A stretch of DNA of 60,037 bases, from positions 1 to 60,037 of the forward strand of contig NZ_KQ948051.1 in the NCBI RefSeq assembly GCF_001513965.1, read 5' to 3'. This document shows, in pieces, positions 1 through 7,641 of this stretch (its first letter is position 1; every line of letters begins with the position of its first letter). The stretch comes from Streptomyces cellostaticus (GTDB lineage Bacteria > Actinomycetota > Actinomycetes > Streptomycetales > Streptomycetaceae). A program made the position numbers and the translations under genes. The notes under the pieces are model-generated. The model saw only the letters and a program-made list of their open reading frames with translations. It ran no database searches and was not told the origin of the DNA.

Positions 1-6
1 AGAGAC

Positions 7-282
7 GTGGCCCTGGGAGCGGCCGGTGCCCGAGGAAGGGGATTGCGGGCGGCGCGGCGGCGTCTGGGCGATGTGGAGCCCTTGTCTCTTTTGGCCACGG
101 GACTGCTCGGCTGCGGGTACGCCTGGCTGGGGCTCCTTGCCTGCGCCGTCCCGGGCGCCCTGGCCGGCGCAGCTCTCGGCATCCTCATGAGTGGCATGGT
201 GCACGTGGCTGTGCGACGGGCCGTGTCGGGTCCCGGTGAGCGCCGCCGCGCAGACTGGTCCGGACCCTGTGACCCTCGGTGA
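7..282 (+). CDS. Small hydrophobic protein, unknown function, possibly the end of a longer gene
   Basis: The frame opens with GTG six bases into the window and may continue upstream of it. The 91-residue product has an Arg-rich N-terminus, then a hydrophobic stretch at about residues 27-70 that could form two membrane segments, then a polar tail. I do not recognise a family. It points toward the HMA protein on the opposite strand. The frame overlaps other open frames, so it may not be real. Confidence 0.3.
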   Translation: MALGAAGARGRGLRAARRRLGDVEPLSLLATGLLGCGYAWLGLLACAVPGALAGAALGILMSGMVHVAVRRAVSGPGERRRADWSGPCDPR

Positions 283-347
283 GGAGGGAGCCCGGCTGCT
301 GAAGCCGGACCTTTCGCGACGTCCCGGCCGGACGCGGCACGTGCCTG

Positions 348-584
348 TCAGGCAGCCACCGAACCACGCACCTCGTAGCCCGCCTCGACGATTGCCGCGC
401 GTAGCAGCGCGTCGTCCAGCTCCGCGCCGTCGACAGTGACGGTGCCTTTCGCGACGTCAACGTCCACGTCGCTCACCCCGGGGACCTGGAGCAGTTCCTC
501 CGTGATGCCTGCCGCGCAGTGATCGCAGCTCATGCCGGTGACGAGGTGGTTCTTTCGTGCCGGGTTCCCCGTGGTGTCGATCAC
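348..584 (-). CDS. Heavy-metal-associated (HMA) domain protein, copper-chaperone-like
   Basis: A 78-residue protein that is essentially one HMA domain. The motif GMSCDHC near residues 18-24 is the MxCxxC copper(I)-binding loop of CopZ/Atx1-type chaperones; the rest matches the beta-alpha-beta-beta-alpha-beta fold, with an amphipathic stretch after the motif, a valine-rich strand and a closing EAGYEV segment. I chose the GTG at 584 because it gives the usual short leader before the first strand; the longer open frame adds an unrelated Arg-rich tail. No strong ribosome site is visible. Such proteins hand Cu(I) to P-type ATPases, but no ATPase lies within the window. The nearby ECF sigma factor and Met/His-rich membrane protein make a metal or redox stress context plausible. 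Confidence 0.8.
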   Translation of the reverse strand: MIDTTGNPARKNHLVTGMSCDHCAAGITEELLQVPGVSDVDVDVAKGTVTVDGAELDDALLRAAIVEAGYEVRGSVAA

Positions 585-1122
585 ACGAGAGCGACGCGCG
601 GGCCGGAGGCCGACGCGGGCTACCCGTTCGGCTCCGGCGCACCCGGGTACGGCCATGACGATGGTGACGTCAGGGTGGGGCGCTGCCTTGCCTCGTCCTC
701 GCCCTGTACTTCGTCGTCTCCATGGCCGTGAGCCTCTGGTGGCACGTCACCACGGAAGGCTCCTCGGTCTCGGTGGCTGTGTCGCCGGTGCCGCATCGCC
801 ATGGGAGGTGTCACGGCGGTGACCCTCCTGACGACGGTGTGACGCGTCACGGTCGGCGGTGCGAGAACGTGTCGACGGCCGAGGTGTCCCGGCCGGCCGG
901 AGGGACTCCCTGCGACAAGGCACCGCGTGATGAAGGAGGCCATGGGGCTTGCGCCGTCGTCCGTCGAACCGGGAGAGCGCGATTCCTCGGGCGAGCCAGT
1001 GCGGCCGATGGGACACACGGACCAGCGTGGTGAGTGTCCCCACGGTTGTGGGCGCGTTCGCCGCTCCGGCCGTTGGCTGACGGTATGTCCGTCGGCGGGT
1101 CCTGAACGGCGAACGCATGCGG
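585..1122. other. Intergenic stretch with no convincing gene
   Basis: About 540 bases between the HMA gene and the sigma factor. Open frames exist on both strands, but none resembles a known protein, none has a clear ribosome site, and their composition is Arg/Pro/Ser-rich as expected for shadow frames. One short hydrophobic run near 690-750 on the plus strand could be a leftover of a membrane protein, but I cannot support that. Confidence 0.4.
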
Positions 1123-1716
1123 TCAGGCAGCAGCCGGTTCCGCCTTGCGGACCGGTTCGGCTACCTCCAGCGCCCCCGCCAGACTCAGGCGCGCCCGGGC
1201 GACCCGGGAGCGCACGGTCCCGACCGGGCATCTGCTCGCGGCAGCCGCCTCGGCGTACGGCAGTCCGAGCATCTGGGTGAGGACGAATGCCTCGCGCCGG
1301 TCGTCCGGCAGGGAGTCGACGAGGTCCATGAGAGCGACCCCCTCCTCGAAACCGGGCAGGCCCAGCGGCTGGGTGTGCTCGGCGGCGGTCTGCCAGTCGC
1401 CGGTGTCCGTCAGCCGGGGCCGGGCGGACGCGTGCCGCATGCTGTCCACCACCGCGCGGCGGGCGATGGTCAGCAGCCACGTCCTGGCCGAGGAGCGTCC
1501 CTCGAACCGGTGCAGGCTGCCCAGGGCGCGCAGGAAGGTGTCCTGAGTGAGGTCGTCGGCCTTCTGCGGGTCACCGGTCAGGTATGCCACATAGCGGCGC
1601 ACATCGCGCTGGAGCGCGCGTACGAACCGGTCGACCGCGTCACGATCGCCGCCCGCGGCGGCGAGGGCCCATGCGGTGACCGTCTCATCGGTCACGGCAG
1701 GCAGGGCAGGGCTCAT
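1123..1716 (-). CDS. RNA polymerase ECF-subfamily sigma factor
   Basis: A 197-residue protein with the two-domain ECF layout. Region 2 covers about residues 25-95, with the core-binding and -10 recognition stretch around DDLTQDTFLRAL and RTWLLTIARR; region 4 covers about residues 130-185, with LPDDRREAFVLTQMLGLPYAEAA followed by the helix-turn-helix VGTVRSRVARAR. I chose ATG 1716, preceded by an AAAGGAC ribosome site at good spacing; the open frame runs further upstream without supporting features. The next gene upstream on the same strand encodes a His/Met-rich membrane protein that may be its partner or target. No classic anti-sigma (zinc finger) gene is present. Several ECF groups in actinomycetes answer to copper or redox stress; that link here is inference. 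Confidence 0.9.
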   Translation of the reverse strand: MSPALPAVTDETVTAWALAAAGGDRDAVDRFVRALQRDVRRYVAYLTGDPQKADDLTQDTFLRALGSLHRFEGRSSARTWLLTIARRAVVDSMRHASARPRLTDTGDWQTAAEHTQPLGLPGFEEGVALMDLVDSLPDDRREAFVLTQMLGLPYAEAAAASRCPVGTVRSRVARARLSLAGALEVAEPVRKAEPAAA

Positions 1717-1891
1717 TGCCCGAGGTCCTTTCACTGAACCCGTGCGACGGAGCCGACAGGCGGACACCTTCATGCTCTCGGTGGGCGGGCATGGTTGTCC
1801 CGTCGGCCGCGCACGAGTGAGAGAGATCCGCTCGCGCCAACGCGCAAACGGGAGCCTGCGCCGCGTCGGTCGCGGGGCGGGAAACCGGCTG

Positions 1892-2668
1892 TCAGACGAC
1901 AGCGGTCTCCCCGGGCGGGCCTCGGGTGGTGAGCGTGTGGACGAGTAGCAGGCGCCGAGGACGGCGCACCCGCCGGTGGCAGGGCCGCAGACGCGGCCGG
2001 CGCGGGAAGGGCAGTAGTACGGCGAGCACGAGCAGCAGCGGCACGAACGCCCTGTCCGCCAGCGCCCGCAGCAGGCGGAATGCCGCACGCTCGCCCTGGG
2101 CGAGCCACAGCCCGCACAGCACAGCGACCAGAAGGTGGGCGGCGAGCATCCCGGAGGAGACCGTTCCGGTCATGCCCCCCATCTGATGCATGCCAGCCAC
2201 ACCACCCCTGCCGGTCATCGAGTGGCCGACATGGTTCATGGGGACGATGTCATGCGCCACCGGCAGGGGCATCCTGCGCGTCGGCCCGAAACGCACTGCC
2301 AGGTCGCAGGCGCGGGCCGTAGAGCCTGGACCGGGATCGGTCCCGCGCAGCAGACAGCGAGCCCACTGCCGGACCGCGGCCGCGTCATCCGGTGCGGCCA
2401 TACCAGGATGCCGACCTGCTTGAGCGAGCGTGAAGCACATGTGAAGGCAGGTCTGCACGCCGACCGTCAGGGCGATCACACCGGTCCGGCCACGCTCGGT
2501 GCCCCCGAGCGCCCAAGCGACGGCTCCCACTGCGGTCACTGAGGCGAGCAGCACCCACCAGGGCAACGGTAAGTCCGACATCAGCACGTGGCCGATGGCC
2601 GCGAGCACGACACAGACGGCCGCGAACACCGCGGCCCGCAGCACGCGGAACAGCCCACCGACAGACAT
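1892..2668 (-). CDS. Polytopic membrane protein with a His/Met-rich extracytoplasmic loop
   Basis: The 258-residue product has four to five hydrophobic segments (about residues 5-30, 35-55, 60-85, 175-195 and 200-220) and a loop at about 140-170 that is unusually rich in His and Met (MNHVGHSM, GMHQMGGM). Clusters of this kind are typical of periplasmic or extracellular copper-handling proteins. The C-terminus is Arg-rich. ATG 2668 is preferred; an in-frame ATG at 2686 is possible. It lies upstream of the ECF sigma gene on the same strand, with a 175-base gap, and about 1.3 kb from the HMA protein. I do not recognise a named family; a role in metal sensing or as a membrane partner of the sigma factor is inference. 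Confidence 0.7.
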   Translation of the reverse strand: MSVGGLFRVLRAAVFAAVCVVLAAIGHVLMSDLPLPWWVLLASVTAVGAVAWALGGTERGRTGVIALTVGVQTCLHMCFTLAQAGRHPGMAAPDDAAAVRQWARCLLRGTDPGPGSTARACDLAVRFGPTRRMPLPVAHDIVPMNHVGHSMTGRGGVAGMHQMGGMTGTVSSGMLAAHLLVAVLCGLWLAQGERAAFRLLRALADRAFVPLLLVLAVLLPFPRRPRLRPCHRRVRRPRRLLLVHTLTTRGPPGETAVV

Positions 2669-2916
2669 GACGCCCCATCTCGACATCCGGTGGCCGGGCC
2701 TCGATGACCGGGATACGCACCATGCAGCATCTGCGCCCGGCCCCGCTCATGCAAGGCAACCCGCCGTGGCCGGAACCTCTGCGAGGTCGCCGTACGACTC
2801 CTGGGTGCAGGAGCGCTACCACAGAGCCGAATCCGACAGAGCAGCCGCCGTGCACCGCACGGCACGAGCATCGGAGACCAGACCACATGCCAGAGAGCGC
2901 CTGACCGGATCTGACC

Positions 2917-3168
2917 GTGACATCCGCGTGCCCGCCGACGCCCGCCGCGGTGCCCGCCCACGGCACCGAGCTGGGCGCCTACCGGTGGGTGATCGAGAGG
3001 AACTTCGCCTCGCTCCCCGGTTTCGGACACCTGCGGATCCGCTGGAAACAGCGGGCCGACATCCACGAAGCGCTCCTCAAGCTCGCCTGCTGCCTGATCA
3101 CCCACCGACAACGCGGCTCACTGCGTCAGCGGTTGTTGGGACAATGCGATCGAGGGACTTACGACTGA
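2917..3168 (+). pseudogene. C-terminal remnant of an IS5/IS4-type DDE transposase
   Basis: The segment translates to YRWVIERNFASLPGFGHL followed by RIRWKQRADIHEALLKLACC and LITHRQ, which matches the end of IS5-family transposases: the YREK-like region with the catalytic Glu of the DDE triad, then the conserved RRADIHEA-LLACCLI tail. Everything upstream of about 2950 (the first two Asp residues, the N-terminal domain) is missing, so the element cannot move. The frame ends shortly before a pair of direct repeats and the DsbA-like gene. It marks a past insertion or rearrangement at this border. Confidence 0.8.
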
Positions 3169-3182
3169 TCCGATTGAGGGAC
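3147..3182. repeat. Imperfect 12-base direct repeat CGAT(C/T)GAGGGAC
   Basis: CGATCGAGGGAC at 3147-3158 recurs as CGATTGAGGGAC at 3171-3182, one mismatch, start-to-start distance 24 bases. A shorter repeat, GGGACAAT, occurs at 3138-3145 and 3178-3185. They lie between the transposase remnant and the DsbA-like gene. They may be the decayed end of the insertion element or a regulator site for the downstream gene; I cannot tell which. Confidence 0.5.
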
Positions 3183-3234
3183 AATTACGTGTGTCAGCGG
3201 GGTGCGCCCAACGCATAGCGCAAGGGTGGCCGCC

Positions 3235-3861
3235 ATGAAGAGGTTGTCTCGCCTGCTCGCCTTGTCCACCGTCTTCACCTGCCTGCTCGGCGCCGCCTCC
3301 GGGGAACCGAAGGAAGGGGTGCAGTACATCCGGCTCGCGCACCAGGTCACCGGTGTCGGCGCTCGGCAAGTGGTGGAGGTGTTCTGGTACGACTGCCCGC
3401 ATTCCTACCAGATCGAACGGCCGCTGAATGAGTGGGCCGCCCGGCAGAAGCCCCCGGTGAAGGTGCTGCGAATCCCCGCAGTCTGGACGGACAAGCCCGA
3501 CATGGTCGCCTACGCCCGCCTCTACTACACGCTGGACAGACTCGGCCTCGCCCACCGAGAGGCCATCCCTGTCTTCCACGCAGTGCGCGACCAGCGACAG
3601 AACCTCACCACCGAGCCGAACGTCCTGAAGTGGGCAGCCACGCAGAGACTCAACGTCAAGGCGGTACGAACCGCCTACGAATCCAAGAAAGTTGCCGACG
3701 CCGTACAGGCGGCACCAGCACTCCGTGAGCGCTACCAGGTGACCGAGACGCCCACTCTGGTTGTGGGTGGCCGTCTACGTACCTCCCCGTTCCAGGCCGG
3801 CAGTGCCACCCAGACCATCTCGGTGCTCAACCACATCTACCGCACTGCTAAAGCTAGTTGA
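3235..3861 (+). CDS. DsbA-like thioredoxin-fold protein with a CPHS active site
   Basis: A 208-residue exported protein. The N-terminus has KRLSR followed by a hydrophobic run to about residue 22, a Sec signal. The body has the DsbA pattern: strand and motif VVEVFWYDCPHSYQIE, an inserted helical domain, and the cis-proline loop TETPTLVVGG. In DsbA the motif is CPHC; here the second cysteine is serine (codon TCC), leaving CXXS. DsbA normally oxidises cysteine pairs in exported proteins; CXXS forms in other thioredoxin-fold families act as trapping, isomerising or non-redox proteins, so simple oxidase activity is unlikely. The sequence looks closer to the proteobacterial DsbA branch than to usual actinobacterial DsbA-like proteins, and it sits beside a transposase remnant, which suggests acquisition. 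ATG 3235 follows AAGGGTGG. No DsbB partner is nearby. Confidence 0.8.
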   Translation: MKRLSRLLALSTVFTCLLGAASGEPKEGVQYIRLAHQVTGVGARQVVEVFWYDCPHSYQIERPLNEWAARQKPPVKVLRIPAVWTDKPDMVAYARLYYTLDRLGLAHREAIPVFHAVRDQRQNLTTEPNVLKWAATQRLNVKAVRTAYESKKVADAVQAAPALRERYQVTETPTLVVGGRLRTSPFQAGSATQTISVLNHIYRTAKAS

Positions 3862-4003
3862 TCCCACCCCGAGGAGACCGCCACCGCCTGAGTCTGTGGC
3901 ACATCCAGCGAAACGTCGACTCCGCCGCTCCGGCCGCGGACTCGCGGGACGGCGCTCCGGGTCGGGGACCTTGTGCCACGCGAGGTTGTGTCGCTGCTCC
4001 GGT

Positions 4004-4279
4004 TCAAGGGCGAGAGCTTTCCTCCAGCTTCTCGAAGAAGAACTCATGCTTGGGAAAGGAGACGTCGTACTCGTGGCCGGACTGCGGCGGCAGCAGTTGG
4101 GAGGCCTGGAACAGGCGCCACCCGTCCTGCAGCGCGGCAAGCCCCGTGCGGTAGGGCGGCTCGTCGCTGTCACCGGTCGTCGGACGGGTTCGGGCGGTCC
4201 CGTCGTATCGGGACCAGCCCACCACGTCGGCGTCGAGCGCCGACGACGCAAGGTAGAGGACCAGAACCTGCTGTCTCAT
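4004..4279 (-). CDS. Small protein coupled to the PhyH dioxygenase, unknown function
   Basis: A 91-residue protein starting at ATG 4279 with a GGAGT ribosome site. Its start overlaps the stop of the dioxygenase gene as ATGA, so translation is almost certainly coupled. The first strand (RQQVLVLYLASS) is followed by a polar middle and a C-terminal part with aromatic and acidic residues (LLPPQ, YDVSFPKHEFFFEKLEE). I recall similar C-termini in small conserved actinobacterial proteins but cannot name a family. Given the coupling it may be an accessory subunit or modifier of the dioxygenase; that is inference. Confidence 0.7.
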   Translation of the reverse strand: MRQQVLVLYLASSALDADVVGWSRYDGTARTRPTTGDSDEPPYRTGLAALQDGWRLFQASQLLPPQSGHEYDVSFPKHEFFFEKLEESSRP

Positions 4280-5094
4280 GCGTGACTCCTCAGGGTCGGC
4301 CGGTTGCTGACGCGCGTGACCCAGTACTCGACATCGAACGACTCGTCGCCGGTCAGGGCCCGCCACAGCAGAACCCGGTTGTAGATCTCCAGCCGGGCGG
4401 TGGCCTGCTCGTACCAGGGGAAGTAGGTGTTGAGTTCCGCGGTCACGGCCTGGGCGTGCAGGTCGGAGGTCTCCCAGAGCCGCACCTGCGGCACGGTCGG
4501 GTTGAGACGGAGCTTGTACATGTAGCGACGGTGCGCGGTGTCGTTGCGGCGGCCACCGTGCCAGATGCCGTGGTGCACGAGGACGACCGTGCCCGCCGGG
4601 CAGGTCAGACGCGTCTGCCCTCTGAGGTTCTGGACGCGGCCGATGTCCGTCTCGTTGATCCTGCGCAGATGGCTTCCCGGCACGCTGAGCGTGCCGCCCA
4701 TCTGGGCGGTCACCTCGTGCGGGTAGTACATGAGCTGGATGTCGAACGCATCAGGCCGTACGTCGATGATCGCGTCTCCGTGGAGGGCCTGCGCGTGCCC
4801 CTCGTGTGGCTCGCGCACATGCACGGCATGGTGGTCGACGGTCGGCTCAGGGCCGACCAGGCTCTCCACAGCGCCTGCGACGACCGGAAGGGCGAGCAGC
4901 CCGTGGATGAAGGTGTCCTGCGCGAACGCCCCGCTCAGCGGCGTGCCATAGGACACTTCTGGTATGCCCTCGGCCAGGGTTGTGACGGCGCGTTCGTTGA
5001 TCTCCTGCGGCACCACCCCGTCCAGGCGCAGATATCCGTGCGCGACGAAGCGCGCCACCTGAACTGATGTCAGGAGTTGCTTGCTGGTTGGCAT
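4276..5094 (-). CDS. Phytanoyl-CoA dioxygenase (PhyH) family Fe(II)/2-oxoglutarate oxygenase
   Basis: A 272-residue protein. The double-stranded beta-helix signature is visible: the iron ligands H105 and D107 in LHGDAIID, and a distal histidine in VLVHHGIWHGGRRND (about 174-179), followed by the Arg-rich strand HRRYMYKLRL that usually binds 2-oxoglutarate. Such enzymes hydroxylate small molecules; the substrate cannot be read from sequence. ATG 5094 is chosen as it leaves a 73-base region to the divergent AraC gene at 5168; the frame extends further but would cover the regulator's promoter. The stop overlaps the next gene as ATGA. Bacterial PhyH genes paired with divergent AraC regulators often occur among carbohydrate genes, which fits this window. 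Confidence 0.85.
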   Translation of the reverse strand: MPTSKQLLTSVQVARFVAHGYLRLDGVVPQEINERAVTTLAEGIPEVSYGTPLSGAFAQDTFIHGLLALPVVAGAVESLVGPEPTVDHHAVHVREPHEGHAQALHGDAIIDVRPDAFDIQLMYYPHEVTAQMGGTLSVPGSHLRRINETDIGRVQNLRGQTRLTCPAGTVVLVHHGIWHGGRRNDTAHRRYMYKLRLNPTVPQVRLWETSDLHAQAVTAELNTYFPWYEQATARLEIYNRVLLWRALTGDESFDVEYWVTRVSNRPTLRSHA

Positions 5095-5167
5095 ACGACG
5101 AACGTACGGGCCAGGTCCGGCTGAGTCGTGGGCTGAAATCGTCGACTGCTGGTAATTTTCCACCCTC

Positions 5168-6010
5168 GTGAAGCTCGCAACGCTGCGGCTCGACAAGCCG
5201 CCCACAGTGGTCGATGCCGGCATCGGGGTACACGGCGTCTCCACCACGCACGACGTCTTCCGGCTGCCCGACCTGTGGCAGCTGCACCTCTACAACTACG
5301 AGGGTGCTCTGTCCCTCGGGCAGTCGGTCCACCCCATACGCCCCGGCCACGTCAGCCTGGTACCGCCGAACACGGAGGTGCACTTTCACTACCTGGGCAG
5401 GTCGGAGCATGTGTACGTCCATCTCCGGCTGCACGATGGCGGAACCGCGCGGGTGCTGCCGGTGATGCAGGACGCCGCGGCAGAGAGTACGCACCTGGCC
5501 GATCTGCTCCGAAACGCCGTGACGGCCATGCCGACTTCACCCCCGCGAGCCACGGCCGAGGTCTGGGCCGCTCTGTGGCGCATCGCCGAGTTGCCGAGGA
5601 GCAACGGAGCCGGGCGGCACCACCCCTTCGTGGCCGCCGCACAGGCCTATGTCGAGGAACACCTGACCGGCTCGCTCTCGGTACCGGACATCGCTCGCGC
5701 GGTCGGGATCTCCCACACTCACCTGACGCGCGTGTTCCGTGCCGAGACCGGCCTCACGGTCGTGTCGTACATCCGGCACCGACGCCTCCAACGCGCCCGC
5801 CACCTGCTGTTGTCCTCAACCCTGTCCATCACCGCCATCGCCGCGGCCGTGGGCATCGCCGATCTCCAGGCCTTCAACAAGGCCTGCCGCCGCGAACTCG
5901 GCGCGAGCCCGCGTGACATACGTGCAGCCGGGCGCGAGGGAACGGGCAAGAAGATCGTCCGGCCCCATGAGGACACTCACACCAGGGATGCCAGGGGAGT
6001 CACACCCTGA
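5168..6010 (+). CDS. AraC-family transcriptional regulator
   Basis: A 280-residue regulator from GTG 5168. An N-terminal cupin-like sensing domain (about 1-125; HLYNYEGALSLG, IRPGHVSLVPPNTEVHFHY) precedes the two helix-turn-helix motifs of AraC proteins at about 160-255: YVEEHLTGSLSVPDIARAVG with SHTHLTRVFRAETG, then the second with LSITAIAAAVGIADLQAFNK. The tail beyond residue 255 is charged and probably disordered. Divergent transcription from the PhyH gene across 73 bases makes that dioxygenase pair the likely target, with the sensing domain binding a sugar or small ligand. Confidence 0.9.
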   Translation: MKLATLRLDKPPTVVDAGIGVHGVSTTHDVFRLPDLWQLHLYNYEGALSLGQSVHPIRPGHVSLVPPNTEVHFHYLGRSEHVYVHLRLHDGGTARVLPVMQDAAAESTHLADLLRNAVTAMPTSPPRATAEVWAALWRIAELPRSNGAGRHHPFVAAAQAYVEEHLTGSLSVPDIARAVGISHTHLTRVFRAETGLTVVSYIRHRRLQRARHLLLSSTLSITAIAAAVGIADLQAFNKACRRELGASPRDIRAAGREGTGKKIVRPHEDTHTRDARGVTP

Positions 6011-6144
6011 GTCAGGCGCAGGTGACCCTTGCCTGACAGGCACGGGCGCGTTGTCGTAGCGGGTGGCGAGAGCCTTGCGAGACGCACTCGATGTGACGGG
6101 ACGTCAACTCACACCATGCGACTTTCGAGAGGCTTCGGGAGGCC

Positions 6145-6423
6145 GACAACCACTCCAGCCACAGCGCCACGACCTACGCGAACAACGTGCTGCAGGTACG
6201 CGGGCACCAACGCCGACAACGTCGGCATCGCGGTGACCGAGGCGAACGCCACGGCCTACCGGGACACCTCCCCCAACGGCCTGTTCGCCCCGGACGAGTA
6301 CCTGACCTGGCTGGAGAACGGCGCGTTCAGCGTGGACTGGTGGGACATGCACAACGGCACCGACTGCGCTGAACACCCCTTTCCCGGCGTACTACGGCAC
6401 CGACGGGACCGAGCAGGAATGCC
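6145..6423 (+). pseudogene. Remnant of a secreted glycosidase or carbohydrate-binding protein, several frameshifts
   Basis: Three short stretches in three frames line up as pieces of one actinobacterial secreted hydrolase: DNHSSHSATTYANNVLQ (6145-6195), then from 6197 the run with TNADNVGIAVTEANA, LFAPDEYLTWLENG and FSVDWWDMHNGTDC, then from 6372 NTPFPAYYGTDGTEQEC. I recognise the pattern from secreted proteins annotated as cellulose-binding or arabinofuranosidase-like, but the exact family is uncertain. A stretch between the second and third piece is missing, and both ends are gone. No start codon or ribosome site remains. Confidence 0.65.
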
Positions 6424-6529
6424 TTTCCGGCTTGATTCGCCTGCCTGCCCCCATCGGGCGAGAGGCTCCGGGTCGGGTCCGCCCACCGCTTCGGCGACCG
6501 TCGACTTCCGGTGGATCAGGTGACGGGCA

Positions 6530-6601
6530 TTGACGTCTGCGGCACGGTTCCTATCATCCTGGAGAGTCCGAAGTTCCGAGCGCAGTTCGATATTCCGAAC
6601 T
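6530..6601 (+). promoter_or_regulatory. Likely promoter and operator of the feruloyl esterase gene
   Basis: TTGACG at 6530-6535 and TATCAT at 6552-6557, spaced 16 bases, form a good housekeeping-type promoter. Just downstream lies an inverted repeat AGTTCG-N6-CGAACT at 6584-6601, with extra half-site-like TCCGAA and TTCCGAG copies at 6567-6580. A repressor on these sites would block transcription. The esterase gene starts at 6658. Confidence 0.6.
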
Positions 6602-6657
6602 ACTTGTTCCCCATGGAGAAGTAGCAAGCCGGATCCGACAGAAGACGGAGCGATGTG

Positions 6658-7587
6658 ATGCCCAAACCCCCGTTATGGTCCGCCGTGGTCGCGACGGTTC
6701 TCGCCCTGGTCATGGCCACCGGCGGCACGGCCCTGCGCAACGGCGCCCACGGCATACAGGACGCCTCCCTCGCGGCGAGCAGGATCGCGGCCCCGACCGC
6801 CGGTTGCGGCAAGGCCCCCGCGCTGACGAGCGGCACCCATACCCTCCGGATCAACGGCAAGAGCCGCAGCTACATCCTGAAGCTGCCGGACAACTACGAC
6901 CAGGACCACGCCTATCGGCTGGTGTTCGGCTTCCACTGGCTGGGCGGCACCGCCATCGACGTGGCCACGGGCCGCACCGTCGAGAACGGGACCTGGGCCT
7001 ACTACGGCCTCCAGCGGCCGGCGAACAACACCGCGGTCTTCGTCGCGCCGCAGGGGCTCAACAACGGCTGGGCCAACACCGGCGGCGAGGACCTGACCTT
7101 CGTCGACACCATGGTCAGCCAGATCGAGGGCGCGCTCTGTGTGGACACCTCGCGGGTCTTCTCGGTGGGCTTCAGCTACGGCGCCGCCATGACCTACGCG
7201 CTCGCATGTGCCCGGGCAACCGTCTTCCGTGCGGTCGCGGTCCAGTCGGGCGGGCAGCTCAGCGGCTGCGAGGGCGGCACCCGCCCCATGGCCTACCTCG
7301 GCATACACGGCATCCGGGACAGCGTCCTCGGCGTCTCCGGCGGACGTGCCCTGCGCGACCGGTTCGTCAGGAACAACGGCTGTGCTCCCCAGAACCCGCC
7401 CGAGCCCGCACAGGGCAGCCTGACGCACCGCATCACCACCTACTCGGGATGCTCCACCGGACACCCGGTCGAGTGGGCCGCCTTCGACGAGGGCCACATC
7501 CCCGCGCCACAGGACGGAGCCGGCGGCGACAGCGGCTCCCGGACCTGGGTGCCGGCCGAGGTCTGGAAGTTCTTCACGCAGTTCTGA
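6658..7587 (+). CDS. Secreted CE1-like esterase (feruloyl esterase / PHB-depolymerase superfamily)
   Basis: A 309-residue exported alpha/beta hydrolase. The N-terminal 25 residues are a signal peptide. The nucleophile elbow is GFSYG with S173, the oxyanion region is VFGFHWLGG near residue 90, and the catalytic His is probably in FDEGHIPAP near the end. Cysteines C50, C161, C186 and others suggest disulfides as in fungal and actinobacterial feruloyl esterases. These enzymes remove ferulate or acetate esters from arabinoxylan. ATG 6658 follows GGAG at seven bases; an in-frame GTG at 6655 is possible. A GH54 arabinofuranosidase follows after 54 bases, so both enzymes would strip side groups of arabinoxylan or pectic arabinan. 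Confidence 0.8.
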   Translation: MPKPPLWSAVVATVLALVMATGGTALRNGAHGIQDASLAASRIAAPTAGCGKAPALTSGTHTLRINGKSRSYILKLPDNYDQDHAYRLVFGFHWLGGTAIDVATGRTVENGTWAYYGLQRPANNTAVFVAPQGLNNGWANTGGEDLTFVDTMVSQIEGALCVDTSRVFSVGFSYGAAMTYALACARATVFRAVAVQSGGQLSGCEGGTRPMAYLGIHGIRDSVLGVSGGRALRDRFVRNNGCAPQNPPEPAQGSLTHRITTYSGCSTGHPVEWAAFDEGHIPAPQDGAGGDSGSRTWVPAEVWKFFTQF

Positions 7588-7641
7588 AACCGGCACACCG
7601 CCGGCACGTGAGACACCCCCCACCATCGAAGGAGCTCACTC

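Noticed and set aside
2690..2916. Coding frames between the membrane protein and the transposase remnant
   Set aside because: Short, Arg-rich, without ribosome sites or recognisable domains.
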